A stretch of DNA of 64,000 bases from Candidula unifasciata (GCA_905116865.2 CAJHNH020001990.1:197001-261000), one strand, 5' to 3'; counted from the first letter of the stretch, positions 24,310 through 39,410 are shown. Translations and numbers: made by a program. The notes: a model not told the origin generated them from the letters alone.

Positions 24310-24660
24310 AATTACAAGGGGAAGTCAAAAAGTTAATCACAAATAGTTATGGGATGAGAGGAGAATGTTGTTGACGGTTTCCAAAGGTGCCATTAGATGA
24401 CAGCACCATGAAACTTCACGTCTTTATTCGTTGGGTGGCGCTAGGTGTTGCATGCGCTACACAGAAACAAAGACGTTTCGCGAATGACGCAGAAGCTGAA
24501 TGTGAAGTGAAAATGCGGTTTAGAAAAAAAAAAAAAAAAGCATGCAGTTCTATGCAGCAGGTTTGGGAGGGCTGATAAAACGATGGGACAAGTGCATCAA
24601 TGTTGGTGGAAATTATGGTGACAAAAAAAAAAAAAAAAAGGAGAGTGTTAACAAACATTG
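24310..24660 (+). mobile_element. internally deleted mariner-like element
   Basis: It begins with AGGGGAAGTCAAAAAGTTAA, typical of a mariner-type terminal inverted repeat. It contains a C-terminal transposase remnant at about 24548-24620 reading QFYAAGLGGLIKRWDKCIN, the RWDKCI motif of mariner transposases. Two poly-A insertions break the frame. The catalytic core is missing. Confidence 0.6.
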
Positions 24661-25779
24661 TTTACTTGCCCTTGTAATTGTAATTTAACTCGTAATTGTA
24701 TGCACCTTTCCTACAAGCACATGAATTTATTTACACTGCGCGTCTTCAATGTTAATATTCAAATGATCTTCAGCTTGTTCTATGTGAACACAGACTTTAA
24801 GTCAAAAGTCTGGAGGATCGACCTCATTACGCCAAGTTATACATTAACTGGCTCCGTCTCTCTCCGCAAAACGATTAGACGCCTGCCGAGGGCGTCACAC
24901 AAAGCGCGAGATCAGTAGCTCTAGCGACGATATCCATGGATCTATGCACAAGCTGCACAAGTGGGCGGAAATGTCACAGTCCGTGTAGCCGGTGACTCTC
25001 AGAGCGGGAAAGCTGAGCCACTTGGCCATGCGATTTTTATTATTGTAGACAAAGTCAGGGCAGTCCTTCAGCAGGTACTGTCGTTGGAATGTAGATTGTT
25101 ATGCCTTGGTCTACGTTGCGACATGTGGAGCCAACTCCCGTCCTCAACCCTTGACTTCCACACACAAAATTCCTTGAGAATGCCGGAAATGATCTAATAG
25201 ACATTTTCAAAGACTAGGTGGACAACAAATCTTTTGAGGTTGGAAACACATTAAATGGACGCCAAGAACATTTGTTTGAACGTATACTCTTGTCAGCTAA
25301 GTATCACCATAATTGTTCTGGCATATCTGTGGTATGAACATTTCTTGAGCTTTCCCTTCTTTCTATCTCCTGGATTGTCTTATCATTGTTTTCATTAGTC
25401 GGTCACCATGTCTTAACTCTTTGAATCCCAAGTAGTGCTGAATTCAACAATATCTCTGCTAACGTTTTTGTACCCTAGAGCAGCAACATAGAGTTGAAAA
25501 ATACATCCTTAGGAGAGAGGTTGTTTTAGTATCTACTGGCAAATAAGGGTTAACATAACAGAGGAACTTGATAGGAAAAGTAAAGAGATGTGTACCACAT
25601 ATAATGAAGCAATGATCGTATGGTAAGTTTCTTGGCACTGAAACAGTTGATTTATGACCAAGTAAAAACATATGACATTTGGGTGCTTTATTAATATCCA
25701 TCCCAAACAGGGGAAATCCACTGGTCACGGGACAGTCTAATATTTTAAGAGGTGGTAGACAGGTTGGATATACAGCCGA

Positions 25780-26130
25780 TTAGGTCGTATTTCATGGAAA
25801 CAAAAGCTATCAAATACAGAGGTACTGAGGAAATTGGGAATGAAAAGAGAGTTGCTAGGGGAAAAAAAAAAGAGACAAGTGAAATATTTTGGCCACATTA
25901 AAAGACATAACAGTATTGTAAAGATCATCCTAGAGGGAAAGGTTCAAGGTAGACGAGCAAAAGGCAGACTGCGTTACAAGTGGGAGGATAACATCAAGAG
26001 ATGGACGAACAGCAGTATGAGTGAGTGTACATCAAGGGCAAGAGACAGGGCTTGTTGGAGATCCATTGCAGCCAACCTTCATTGTGGAGACGGCACCTGA
26101 TTGATTGATTGATTGATTGAGACAGGTTGC
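25780..26130 (+). pseudogene. non-LTR pol C-terminal tail with (TGAT)n end
   Basis: Translation gives VKYFGHIKRHNSIVK, then VQGRRAKGRLRYKWEDNIKR and RDRACWRSIAANLH followed by a stop. Immediately after are four to five TGAT units (26098-26120), the 3' tail. The same protein motifs occur at 18.8-19.4 kb. Heavily 5'-truncated. Confidence 0.75.
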
Positions 26131-26435
26131 ATGCAGTCGTGGAGCCGAGGCTGCACTCTTTCGCGGGACGTAGGTGGGTTGGAGTTAGGGCCAGTTCTAG
26201 ATATTTTTTTGAGTCGTTAAAAGCATCAGAAAGCCGGGAAACTCAGTCTTACCACCCTCAAAGGTTGGACTGTCCTGTGACGTCAACTGGGGTAAGATAT
26301 TCATAAGCAATTGACATTTGTAACATAGTGGATGGTATTATTTAATAACTGAAATATATGACCACTGTAAACTAAAAGAGACATGACACCTGACCTGTAT
26401 TTTTGTGTGAACGGTGTTGATTGGTGTGGTTATAG

Positions 26436-26520
26436 GTGCTCCACTCTCGCAACTTCCTTCGCTCCAGCACCACGGTAGGCAACTTCAAGCTGGACGTGGC
26501 CACTGTCTACAGAACACCTG
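26436..26520 (+). CDS. OTOF: otoferlin exon: end of C2B
   Basis: This 85-base exon has acceptor GTTATAG and donor G|GTAGCT, ending in phase 1. It encodes VLHSRNFLRSSTTVGNFKLD and then VATVYRTP, the last strands of C2B. The second Ca2+ loop has Ser/Arg/Asn in place of the Asp cluster of canonical C2 domains, so this domain probably does not coordinate Ca2+ fully. Confidence 0.93.
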
Positions 26521-26884
26521 GTAGCTTCCACCACACATTTGTTTCAACATTTACCCCTTTTTTTCTCGTTTTTAATTAATATTAATTGTTTGCTTTTTCT
26601 GATGTGGATTTTTAAATATGTATCCTAAAAGTTGTCGTTGCTTAATTTATCCTGCCCACTCTATCAGTTTCACCAGCAGTAAACACTGCTCCTATGAAAT
26701 CAGTACATGGAGGGTTCCTTCATCCGAAAATAGGATTTTCCATCAGTTAATGTGGTCCTAGGTGTGAATGCACGAACATCAGGCTCACGTTCATGTGTTC
26801 TTGGCCGAATACACTGAGACAGCCCCAGTTAGAAACGCTGTTTCAACGTTCGTGGCTTTTCATATCATTCCCTTTATCCACATA

Positions 26885-27010
26885 AACTGCCCGGCTCGCT
26901 AGCGCATTTGGTTAAACATGATCAGCGACCAGGTGACAGACTTCTTCTGGTCCGGGTTCACGCCCAGGGGTAGGCAGAAAAGCCACATTTCTCCCAGATT
27001 TATGATATTT
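26885..27010 (+). mobile_element. tRNA-derived SINE C, copy 1
   Basis: The head GCTCGCTAGCGCATTTGGTTA is an A-box region closely resembling a tRNA D arm, and GGGTTCACGCCC is a B box. GGGGTAGGC, GCCACATTT and a T-rich run follow. Homologous to 29115-29240. Confidence 0.7.
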
Positions 27011-27277
27011 TTTTTAACTGTATTGTATTTTGTTACAGTTATTTCTTTTGACACATAAGCATTGATGTTGTTTTTTTATTTTCGTTGTGTGTGTGTATTT
27101 TGTTGTTGTTGTTGTTGTTGGTATTTTGTGACTGTTGGCTCGATAAAATTTCCTTTGTGTGCGATAATGTTCCGATACAGCAATGACTGTAACACAAACA
27201 GGTCCCGCAATATTCAAGCAACGAACTCTGTGGGGAAAAGTTGCTGAGATGAAGCCTGTTGTTTTCACTTCGTATAG

Positions 27278-27898
27278 TCTGTCTGTGGGGAATGATCTTC
27301 AGTCTGTCAGTGGGGAATGATTCTCAGTCTGTCAGTGGGGAATGATCCTCAGTCTGTCAGTGGGGAATGATCCTCAGTCTGTCAGTGGGTAATGATTTTC
27401 AGTCTGTCAGTGGGGAATGATCCTCTGTCTGTCAGTGGGGAATGATCCTCAGTCTGTCAGTGGGGAATCATCCTCAGTCTTTCAGTGGGTAATGATTCTC
27501 AGTCTGTCAGTGGGGAAGGATCCTCTGTCTGTCAGTGGGGAATGATCTTCGGTCTGTCAGTGGGGAATGATCTTAGGGCTGTCAGTTCGGAATGATTCTC
27601 AGTCTGTCAGTGGGGAATGATTCTCAGTCTGTCAGTGGGGAATGATTCTCAGTCTGTCAGTGGGGAATGATTCTCAGTCTGTCAGTGGGGAATGATTCTC
27701 AGTCTGTCAGTGGGGAAGGATCTTAGGGCTGTCAGTGGGTAATGATTCTCAGTCTGTCAGTGGGTAATGATTCTCAGTCTGTCAGTGGTTAAGGATCCTC
27801 TGTCTGTCAGTGGGGAATGATCTTCGGTCTGTCAGTGGGGAATGATCTTAGGGCTGTCAGTGGGGAAGGATCTTAGGGCTGTCAGTGGGGAATGATCC
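27278..27898. repeat. 25-bp minisatellite, about 25 units
   Basis: Unit GTCTGTCAGTGGGGAATGAT plus TCTCA, with subtypes ending in CCTCA, CTTCG or CTTAGG. Non-coding and intronic. Confidence 0.95.
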
Positions 27899-27899
27899 A

Positions 27900-28010
27900 C
27901 GGATCTCCAGAACAAATGTCAGCTAGAAGCTTGAGGGGACCACTATCTACACATAACCAGGTTGCTCGCTGCACACATCCACGATGTGGGCGTGTTTGCA
28001 AGGCGCAATT
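27900..28010 (+). repeat. dispersed repeat E, copy 1
   Basis: Matches 28888-29000: GATCTCCAGA.CAA, CTAGAAGCTTGAGG, GTCTACACATAACCAGG-like and TTGCTCGCTG.ACAC. Short, no boxes, family unknown. Confidence 0.5.
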
Positions 28011-28887
28011 TGACATTGGCTGGAAGTCGAGCGATTGCGCAGGATTCTCTCTGACAGTTATTGTTTGATTGACCTGAAATATACGAGTTTACATTTAATA
28101 TTAATTCTTTCAAAATTACTTTACGGTTTTTATGTAATCCTATTACGGTCGACGTCATTGTCCCTTTGGAATTCCCATGCGTGTTCGGTCTTTTATTGCA
28201 GCAGCGATCCCTATGTATCCACGCTGGCTGTCCCCACATGAGTTTAGTTACAATATTCCCTATCTCCACGTCGGCAGAGACCAGCTTTGTTTTGTTTGGG
28301 TGGGCTTTACTTGTAGATCATGTAGTAGGGTTAGCGTCAAAAACGCCTTTATACACCAGTCTCGCCTGTGCAGCGTTGATTATGTCAGGTCTCTTTCCGC
28401 CCTTCTTCCCATTTGTGACAGTGCATTAACTGCCAGTTGCCCAGTTTGTTTATTGCTATTGAAACCACGATTCTCAGGTGTGCAGATCAAGGTGACGAAG
28501 GCGAATTGAGACTTTTGAATACTGTCTACCTTATCAAAGCCGGACTACCTGTTGCTATTTTTTAAGCATGTCGATCTCTCCATTTATTCACACAGTTTGT
28601 TACAAGCTGACTGAAAATAATCATACCACTTTAGCATCTTACTGAATGCGTCTAATTGCTTTCTTTAAAAAAAAAAATGCGTGTTAATTTCAACATAGAG
28701 TCATTCTTAACTGTAAGCGTGAGAGGGACTCAATCAGACGAAAGGACGGGCGGAGAGATAAACGGAAAGTTTTTAAACGGATGAATAGACGGGTGGATTA
28801 ACTTATCGATAGGGAAATAGCCAGATAAAAAGACAGACGGAAAGGCGAAAGGAGAGATAGTGTGACAGTCGAATGATAGTGTGTTGG
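28011..28887. other. non-coding intron stretch
   Basis: No exon, RNA gene or recognised repeat. It contains a purine-rich run of GACGG/GGAGAGA phrases at 28735-28880. Confidence 0.45.
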
Positions 28888-29000
28888 GAACAATTCCTGG
28901 GACCTCCAGAGCAACTGGCACCTAAGAAACTAGAGGTGAATAGGGTCTACACATAGCCAGGCTTACGTTGCTCTCTGTACACGTGTACGTTTGTGGAAAA
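28888..29000 (+). repeat. dispersed repeat E, copy 2
   Basis: Second copy of the 27900-28010 sequence, same strand, moderately diverged. Confidence 0.5.
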
Positions 29001-29114
29001 TAGTGTTACAGTTTTTAGAGAAGTGATGAACAAATAAACAAAGGCGGGCTTAGAGAAAATGTGACTGAGAATTAGAGGAACAGAGTTATTGAGGTATAGG
29101 CAGAATGATTCAGA

Positions 29115-29240
29115 GACACGTCCGGCTCGCTAGCTCATTTAGTTAAACCTGACCGGGTGACGAAACCCTGTTGTCCGGATTCACCTCCGGGGGTAGGCAA
29201 ACAAGCTACATTTCCCCCCTAGATTTACGGTATCTATCAT
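29115..29240 (+). mobile_element. tRNA-derived SINE C, copy 2
   Basis: GGCTCGCTAGCTCATTTAGTT (A-box region), GGATTCACCTCC (B box) and GGGGGTAGGC with AGCTACATTTCC downstream, as in the 26885 copy. Confidence 0.7.
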
Positions 29241-29589
29241 GGAATCAATGCCTAAGGTTTGGGATATCCATAGTACAGAACCAAAGGGTAAACAACTCAT
29301 GGTTTCTATATTCCAAGAGATAGAGCGATAGAATGAAAGTGACAGAACTGCAGTGCTAGAAGGTAACATAGATCGTTCCAAAGTTATAGAACTCCTGTTT
29401 CTGTTGTATGGAAAGTTCACTAAAGATGTTATCATTATAAAATGAACGTTTTATGCTGAGTTCTATTGCAGCTGGCAGAACCTTCAAAAAGTGATGTATG
29501 GTAGCCTGCTTCTAACAACATACTTGCTTTGTCAAGTTAATAAGGCCGGCCGCTGTAAAGCTTTTACTGAAGATGTATCGATGCATCTT

Positions 29590-29765
29590 TAAGAATACCA
29601 GTTACTGGACATTAGCATCTGGTGACAACCCTGATTGGAATCGGTAAGAACATGACCTAGGAGATGGCAGATGCGAATTAAACTACTTTCCCGTTAAGTG
29701 CCCAATGGTAAAAAATAGGATTCTCCGGGCGCCTAAGGTGTGAAACCCTTTAACTGTTGCTGGTA
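29590..29765 (+). mobile_element. diverged SINE A body
   Basis: GACAACCCTGATTGGAATCGG, GTGCCCAATGGTAAAAAATAG and GGGCGCCTAAGGTGTGAAACC align in order with the conserved body of SINE A copies but with many changes. Confidence 0.45.
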
Positions 29766-31829
29766 CCAATGACACTAATTGCCTTGGTATGTAACCCCGC
29801 ATGGAGTGCCATTGTTTGCTTTCACTGTTTCATCGTTGTGCCCACAAGGATGATGTCCTTGCAAGGTTTTTTTTGCTGAAATCCTTTTTGTCAAAGCTTT
29901 TGTAATTTTTTTCTCTAAACATTCTGCTGAATTGACGTTTTGTCTTTAAAGGGGTATTGACTTTCCATTTTAAGAGTAACTGTTCGCATATTTTTTGAAG
30001 AACTTTCTTGTTAAACATGGTATATTTTGTAAGCTTTCAAATTCTACATGTGCTTCCAACATTGTTTTCCTTTTGGCCACGCTTAGGTTTTCATGTAATA
30101 TTTATTATGACCTTCTCCCAAAGTGTGAATAAAATAAGTATGTACGATTGAATAACAAACAGTGTGTCGTTCATTGATATTTTTTTTGCAATTCGTTTGT
30201 ATTTTATATGATTAATTTACACGCGTCTGGTGTTCGCTTCAATGTGGTTAAAAATTTTTAATCTGAAATCTAGTAACGGAGAAATAAGCACGCATAAGTA
30301 ATTTTGACTATAACTTGATAAATCGATCTAAGAATTCTTTAATACAGTATCATCTTTATGGAGATGGGCTTGGAATCTGTTGACACTGCAAGACCTAAAT
30401 TATGCGGAGGAAAATTGAACAGTTTAATTCTAATCTACGATCAGAGGGAAGAGGAAAAGACATACTGGGGGAAGAGGGAAAGACATTTTGGTCGGAAAGG
30501 GAAAGACATATACTGACCTTGAAGAGCAATCCGTAAAGTTGACTGATTGGGGTTTTCTGAATCGTTTTTTGTTTGTTTGCCGAAAGACGCATGTGTCGCA
30601 GTGTTGCTGTATATCAGTATTTCTCAAAAGTACCATATAGTGTCGGGGAAAAAAAGGGGGAGTGGGGGTGGTGTTCAGGACTGCCGTAGCCGTTTCGGTC
30701 AAATTGTAGGGATGAGCTGGGGCGACATGAGCCTTGGGTGAAGTTAGGGGCATTAAATGGACGTAAGGTTAGAGCTGATGAAGTAGACGATGTGGGGTGG
30801 GGTGGCTTGTGGTGGAAATGCCTTTGTCTACACGTTTCAATGTTGTGCAACAGGTTACATTTTTTGGCTATTGCTTAGTTTAAAAAATACACACAGAAAA
30901 TACAAAATCAGCGTAATCCTTCGCATTATAATTACTTTAAATGTCATTCTTGTTTTAGTTTTGTTTATCTTTCCAGTATTTTTCACACTGTATGAAATGA
31001 GTACCTGAACAAAACAATTCTACAAGCAGGACTTGGGCAGAAACAACATGTATTATTCTTGTAACAATGTCTAGCAAGAATACAAGTCACTTACTGAGTA
31101 AAACTAAAAGGAGCAGTGCAAAAGTGCCAGGTCTTTTTCTCCCTTGATTTACATATCTGATAATACCTAATATTTCCACCAACAAGTATCCAACAGTCTA
31201 CCGGAAGATGATTTTACTCTTTAGACTTCAGTGGAAGGCATCCTTAACAACCTCATAGCTACTTCATTTCTCAACTAAGAAGGTAGAAAATTTGACCAAG
31301 AATTTGTAGGCTAAAACTAAAGCAAACAAAAGAAGCGGCAACAATTTATTTTTTGTCTCCTAACAAAGAGAAAAGAATATCCATAATGTTAGAAAAACAA
31401 TTTAATTCCTTAGACAGATACACCATCTAGCAAGATGTTGACTATGTTGTGAGCAGTGATTAGTGAAGACGGTCATCACAACATTCCAGAGAAATCTTTT
31501 GGTGCTACATTCTCCTGCCAAATAGCCCCACAAGCTTGTAACGGCTGATAATGCCCATACTGTGTTCAGTAAAGTCAAACATTGAGGGGAAGAGGCTCAG
31601 CCCACTTACAAATTTACTAGGGGACCTTAAGGGGACAAAGCTTTGTTTAAGTGCTTAATATTACCAGGGAAGTGATTAAGTACAGCTATTGTATCTTCAT
31701 CTGCATGGATCAGTATGCAGAATAATTTTTTTAGGCACCGGAATGGTTCCTTAACAATAACCAAAATACGTGTCATCACGATTTAGGAGTACGCGCATGC
31801 GCAACAGCTCGAACATAAAGTTCACTGTT
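29766..31829. other. non-coding intron stretch
   Basis: AT-rich sequence with no supported exon. A purine-rich segment with repeated GAAAGACAT phrases lies at 30430-30520. Confidence 0.5.
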
Positions 31830-31879
31830 AACATGTACTGTGGAAGAGCTACGAGTTTTTTTTTATTTTTGATTCGTTC

Positions 31880-32426
31880 TTGTTAAATCACTATTCGTGA
31901 AGTTTCAATTCGGAGACAGTTGTTTGTCAAAGTAAAGTGCACGAATGGGTGAAGATATTTAAAAACGGAAGGGATCACGTCATTAAAAAAAAAAAAAACT
32001 GAATGGGAGACCTGTTAGAGTGGAACAGGAGACAGTGAAATAGAAGACAGTGCAGTGGAACAGGAGTCAGTGAAATAGAAGACAGTGCAGTGAATCCGCG
32101 ACAACAGACTGGTCATTGTTGATGAAACTGTAGAATTTAGCATGAGTCACGGCGCTGGATACAAACCTATTCATGACCACTGTGGATACAGGAAAGTGTG
32201 CAGCAGATGGGTCCCAAGACAGCTGCCCGATGAACAGAAGCACACTTGGCAGACAATTTGTCAGGAGCATTTCAACCGTCACGCCCGTGAAGGAGATGTT
32301 TTCTTCATCGAACTGTGACAGGTGACAAGTCTTGTGTGCACCATTTTCCTGTGTGCACAATTATCCTGTGTGCACTATTCTAAACCAGAGACAATCGATG
32401 CTGTGCAAGCACCCGGCGTCGACGCC

Positions 32427-32457
<31 letters not shown>

Positions 32458-32890
32458 ACAAAATCAAGACACAGGCTTCAGCAGGGGAGGCCATGCTGAC
32501 ATTCTTTTCGCATGACAATATCTCTATATTGACACATTCTAAAGAAAAGGGTTAAACTGTTACTTGTGCTCGCTACAGTGACATGTTAGCGAACAAGCTG
32601 AAGCCTGCGATTCGATTGAAACCCCGGGGTCTTCTTGCAAAAAGAGTTTTGTTGCTGCAGCACAACACCCGCCCCAACGGCTGCGCATAAAATGTATACA
32701 TTAGAGACTACGGTTTGAATTAGTGAGACATCCATCGTACATCCCAGACTTGGCACCATCGGACTTTGATTTGTTTGGCCCATTGAAAGAACATTTGCGG
32801 GGTCAGAGATTTGCAGATGATAATGAGGCGATGTCGGTGGTGCATACTTGGTTACTGGTCTTACCTAAAAGCTTCTAGTCTCTGGGTATT
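31880..32890 (+). pseudogene. mariner-family transposase remnant
   Basis: Pieces of a mariner transposase lie in order: KVHEWVKIFKNGRDHV and NGRPVRVEQETV (N-terminal helix-turn-helix part), GYRKVCSRWVPRQLPDEQK, ICQEHFNRHAREGDVFF, KPRGLLAKRVLLLQHNTRPN and SYIPDLAPSDFDLFGPLKEH. The second catalytic Asp, expected in a HDN.RPH context, reads QHNTRPN, so it is lost. The third Asp survives in APSDFDLF. A poly-A insertion, a duplicated GAAGACAGTGCAGTG segment, stops and a 29-base C run at about 32429-32457 break the frame. Inactive. Confidence 0.8.
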
Positions 32891-33689
32891 CCCAGTCTTG
32901 TGGATCGGGGGACTACTTGTGTTACCGGACAGGCAATCTTTACCCAGATACAGGACACCGAACAATGTTGTTCCGACTGCGCTTGTAAAATAACTTAAAA
33001 TGTATTTATGAATCTACTTTATGACATTCCCTAGTAATAATAATAATTATAAAATATTAATAATGTGCCGAATTTCACATTAAAAAAATATAATATATTT
33101 GAAACAATATGAAATATAATATATAGGTATTACTGTATTATTGTACTTCATATAATATGTATTATATATGTATTGTTGTTTATAGCAAATCCTTCGACTA
33201 TGTCCAGTATCAGAAATTGTACACTGTCAGCTCATTTTTGTATATTTTATAGAAAGTTTATGTCATGAACAACAAACAGCCATCAGAGTAGCTGAAAAAA
33301 CAAATCGATTCGAGGAAACGAGGCAAGGGTCATTCTTTCAACATATCTGTTCAATACATATGGAGCCGGAAGCATGGAAAAAATGGAACAAACCAAAAAA
33401 TTACACGATTTCTGACAGTTTTCGCTCATAACTGGCAGCAACATTATTCCGGAACTTCACTATCCAGACTACAAATGTCAGGAACGAGATTCGTATGATG
33501 ATGGTGATATGTTTAACAAAATCTTCAAAACATATTAAGGGGTGGCAGTAGACCACGCACACACCTTATCCTTCCCCACCCTTCACCTCTTCTTTCCCTT
33601 TTCTCCTCCCCTTATCGGTAAACATTTTCTTTGAGGGAAGGGCTTCAGGATATTTAAACCAACATGTTTAGGCTTCCCCTGCTGACGTG
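32891..33689. other. AT-rich non-coding stretch
   Basis: Contains TAATAT-rich sequence at 33010-33200 and a pyrimidine-rich run at 33560-33610. No gene seen. Confidence 0.5.
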
Positions 33690-35294
<1,605 letters not shown>

Positions 35295-35299
35295 TGAAT

Positions 35300-35435
35300 A
35301 CTTTTTCTTGTTATTCAACTTTTCACTCCGTTTTGTGTTGTGACAGCCTCTGATGTCTCACGCACTTCTTGTTGTTCAACTTTTCACTCCGTTATGTGTT
35401 GTGACAGCCTCTGATGTCTCACGCAGTTCTTGTTC
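35300..35435. repeat. 66-bp duplication just after a donor
   Basis: Two near-identical copies of TTCAACTTTTCACTCCGTTT... through CTGATGTCTCACGCA, beginning within 25 bases of the exon's 5' splice site. Confidence 0.85.
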
Positions 35436-36343
35436 TGCATCTTTTGGCATAATTATTGTCAGATGTTCAAAGAATAGTTACACAAGCGCCACATTCTGAA
35501 GGCGTCAGTTCAACCCTTCTCTGCCAGCGCTAGAAATACTGGCCATCTTGAAGGTGTAATAAAAGTGTATATAATTTTTGTGAGCATCTGAAACTAAACT
35601 GAAATAATATTACAGAAAGTAGATATATTTATAACAGATGCAAACACTAACAAGGCAGGAGGATTCAATGCAGATCTCTATGTCTAAACTCGGCACTGTT
35701 CTTGTTACCGTATACATGTAAAGTCTCGAAAAGTAAACAACCCTTTTTGCCTCAGTGTCGTATCGGGCGTTTGATATATCTTTTAAAATTAACTTTTCTC
35801 CTCCGGTATTGCAGTGTCTATGATTAACATCTCAGGGATGAGAATCAAACAAGTAAAAATCCCTGAAACCCGTTTAAACCGAATAGTCAAAGAGTGACAT
35901 TGAGGCACCACAAACTGTATCCCATGAGCATGCTAAAGAAGATAAAAACAGGATGGATTCGAAGAAAATGGTTGGAGTCGCTGAGGAATCTCGTCTGAAA
36001 GGCTCTACGGTAAAAGGGAATGAACGAGCGGGTTGGCTTGCTGGCAGGGCCACGGTAGGTACAGAAACAGTAATGGACCGGGCCGATATTTTCAATGCTC
36101 TCAAGGAGGCAGGAAGAGAAGATGGTTCACGACACGACGTTAAATCGGAAACACTCAAAAGACTACAAAAACATCAGGTCAAAAGAGGTGTTGCCAAACA
36201 TGAACAATATACAGGTAGCCAAACAAGAATAGTAAACCAATAAAGTACTGATTGTATCAGTCGTCACACGCTGATGGATATACTGAAGATGGGGTCCACG
36301 CTCTCATGGACTTGTCCGATGTGTAGTGAGGATAATTTTTTGA

Positions 36344-36691
<348 letters not shown>

Positions 36692-36825
36692 CACAAAATG
36701 TTAGCAAAGTTGCAAATGTGTGTATATACTATTCGACATTTGATTGTTTAAATGGTCAAAAACAAGCCAGAAGACAGAAACATTAGGTTGCACAATTTAT
36801 TGCCTGGCATATTTAACTGTATCTC

Positions 36826-37745
36826 GTCAGGTGCATACTCATCATCATCATTAGGGGCCTTGCCGACTGGCGTGGGTGATCATGCCTCTCCACAATCTGT
36901 GATCTCGTGCAGCATGTATCAGTTTGTGTGCCGACACACCTCCATACCATGCAACAAGACTGTCAAGAATCTTCTCACGTTGTCTTCCTCTATCCCTCCT
37001 TCCACAGATCTTTTCAGTAGTCACAACATGTTTCATTCTCCCTCTTCTCTTTTAACATGGCTGAAAAATGATGATTGTCTCCTTCTGATGTCTGTGATAA
37101 ATTGTCTTCGGGCTCCCGCCTCTTTCAAAACCTCTTGGTTACTCTTTTTAGCTGTCCAAGGTATTCTAGGCATTCTTCTGTGAAACTACATCTCTGAGGC
37201 CTTATGAAATTGTTTGCCCTGTCTACCGATTGTCCATGATTCACAGCCATATGTTAAAACTGGATGTATCTAACAAGGAAGACTTCTTTTTCTAACTCTC
37301 AATGACAAGGATATATTCCACAAGATGTTCTTCATTTAAAAAAAAATCAGTTTTTGCCTGTCCAATTCTGTTTCTTATCTCAGTTATGCATCTTCCCATC
37401 TGATGTTATTCATGTGCCCAGATACTTGATTTCTGCACTTGTCCCAAAATAACACCATCGACCGTTATTACACATTTAGGAAAAATTCGCTTCTTTGATA
37501 TCACCATTACTTTTGTCTTCCCATTATTCAAACTGAGGCCCATTCTTCCACTTTCTAACACCACAATGTTTATCATTTCCTGTAGGTCTTTCTGACTTGT
37601 TGCTATCAAGATTGTGTCATCAGCATAAAGTAAATTGTTTAAATTGTGCCCACCAACCACAATTCCAGTCATATCAATTATATATTCCATTATATATTCC
37701 ATTATATATTCACTGATTAGTGAAAACAAATCAGTTAACAATAGG
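36826..37745 (-). pseudogene. non-LTR reverse transcriptase 3' part
   Basis: The minus-strand reading shows IIDMTGIVVGGHNLNNLLYA followed by DDTILIATSQKDLQ (catalytic YADD), GRMGLSLNNGKTKVMVISKK and, further on, the tail GRRDRGRQREKILDSL with RDHRLW. The 3' end is a short TGATGATGATGA run (36839-36852 on the minus strand). Numerous stops. It is the same family as 42071-43370 and truncated 5' just before the RT palm. Confidence 0.85.
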
Positions 37746-38024
37746 AATAGAATAACACAAATTGTATAACACTACAGTAACAATTTATTAACATGAAATA
37801 AATAAATGAGTCATTGGAACTGAAACACAAAAGCGTCTACACCCACAAACTGTCTATTTCATCAGGGTAACTGCAAGGTGAAAAGTATGTCATTTTTTTT
37901 TTACATAATTCTGGTTAAACCGGCTGATAGCTGACGCTTCTGCGAATCTAAGTAATCTACGGTTGGCCGAACTCTAAATAATTCGAAATGCACCATCCTT
38001 GACTACAATGTGCCAGGAATTTAG

Positions 38025-38245
38025 AATATGGCATGCAATTGTTGGCGCCAGACTATGTTCAAAAAATGACCTTGGCTCCCAGGACGACCCAGCCTTGAAT
38101 GGGTACCGGGTGCATTCCAGGGAAGTAAAGGCGGCTGGCGTGATACTGATCACATCACCCATCTTGTGCCGATTAGTCTATAAAAATATAGGTCTAGCCC
38201 TATATGCCCTATACGTATAAAGGCGTGGAAAAGGGTCCCATGCAA
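38025..38245 (+). mobile_element. conserved-domain SINE A, copy 4
   Basis: GACGACCCAGCCTTGAATGGG, GGGTGCATTCCAGGGAAGTAA, GGCGGCTGGCGTGATACTGA and TGTGCCGATTAGTCTATAAA match copies 1-3 in order. It ends with GGCGTGGAAAAGGGTCCC. The head is mostly missing. Confidence 0.75.
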
Positions 38246-38979
38246 TTGGTGATGACAGGTTTTTGTCGACCAGACACCTGGTTCGTTGTTGAGTTGTTAG
38301 GTTTCTGCATTGTTTTTACCACCCATAGTGGAATATGTTCAGCAACCCGTTTCTCCAGTCGTTTGTCATTTTGCCCACATATGCAGCGTTACAGGTGCAT
38401 TCAAATTGATAAATACAATTAGATCTGGCGTTGTCGACACTGGTGATTTCACTACTGGTGTAGGAATGACAGTGGTTCTAAATCTTATAGCACGCATGGC
38501 TGCGTAAAAAGTCTGACTGACTGTTGTTTTGAACCGGTTATAATAATGTTGCATAACATCATCTCCCCGAAACGTTAGATGGATATAAACCTGTCTTTGG
38601 CAGCACCGACATTTCCGTGGTAATTGGTTTCTTTGTTAAAATTCCCAACGAGGAAACATTGCTTTGATCATGTCAGAAGCCTTTACTTCTAATCATATTT
38701 CCTGGTTCCCACTAAAGTCAATTCAATTTTAACCACCCCCCCCCCCCTCTCTTTTTTGTTTTGTTTAGGGCGCCTAACGATACATAAAGAGAGCAAAACA
38801 AATCAGTGTTGAAATACTAGCAACACAGATATACACCATTTTGTCGGAACAAAGCAACATCGATGGCATTTTACATTATTTGTAATTTCAAAATTAAAAA
38901 AATAAATAAAAATAGGAATAGAATGGCACAGTTGATCTATCAGACATATACACATTTTTTTCCGGCAACCTTAGAGAGA

Positions 38980-39070
38980 CTGTGTGGCTACATGTAACAA
39001 TTTGTGTGGCAGCATGCAACAATGAATGTGGCTGGAATGTAACAATCTATGTGGCTACATGCAACAATCT
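38980..39070. repeat. about 22-bp tandem repeat, four units
   Basis: TGTGTGGCTACATGTAACAATT-type units, about 80 bases upstream of the 39154 exon. Confidence 0.75.
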
Positions 39071-39153
39071 GTCTCAGATATAACCGACTGTCTGCTTTCT
39101 GAGACATCATTAACCAGCTGACAATATAGTTCTCCAATTGATTGTTCTGACAG

Positions 39154-39194
39154 GTACCGACACAGTCTAACAAGGAAGACGATGACATCGAGTG
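39154..39194 (+). CDS. OTOF: otoferlin exon: short acidic FerI-C2C linker
   Basis: This 41-base exon has acceptor TTCTGACAG and donor GTACGT and leaves two bases over. It encodes VPTQSNKEDDDIE. The DDIE element before NLLLP is characteristic of otoferlins. The final two bases combine with the first base of 41190 to give Cys where vertebrates have Gly. Confidence 0.88.
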
Positions 39195-39409
39195 GTACGT
39201 ACTGCCGTATGTGTTGGTATTTGTGGTTTTAGTGACGCACATTCCCTCGCCTACAATAAGTTGCTGAAGGGTGTAGAAGTCAGGTGTCAGGTTTATTTAA
39301 ATAAACCAACACTGCATACAGATTGACTTGATCAATTTAACCAGTGGTTTTTAACCATTTTCAGGTAACACTTCCTTGAATCCTTGAAAATAGGGAAAGA
39401 CCCTGTCTC

Positions 39410-39410
<1 letters not shown>
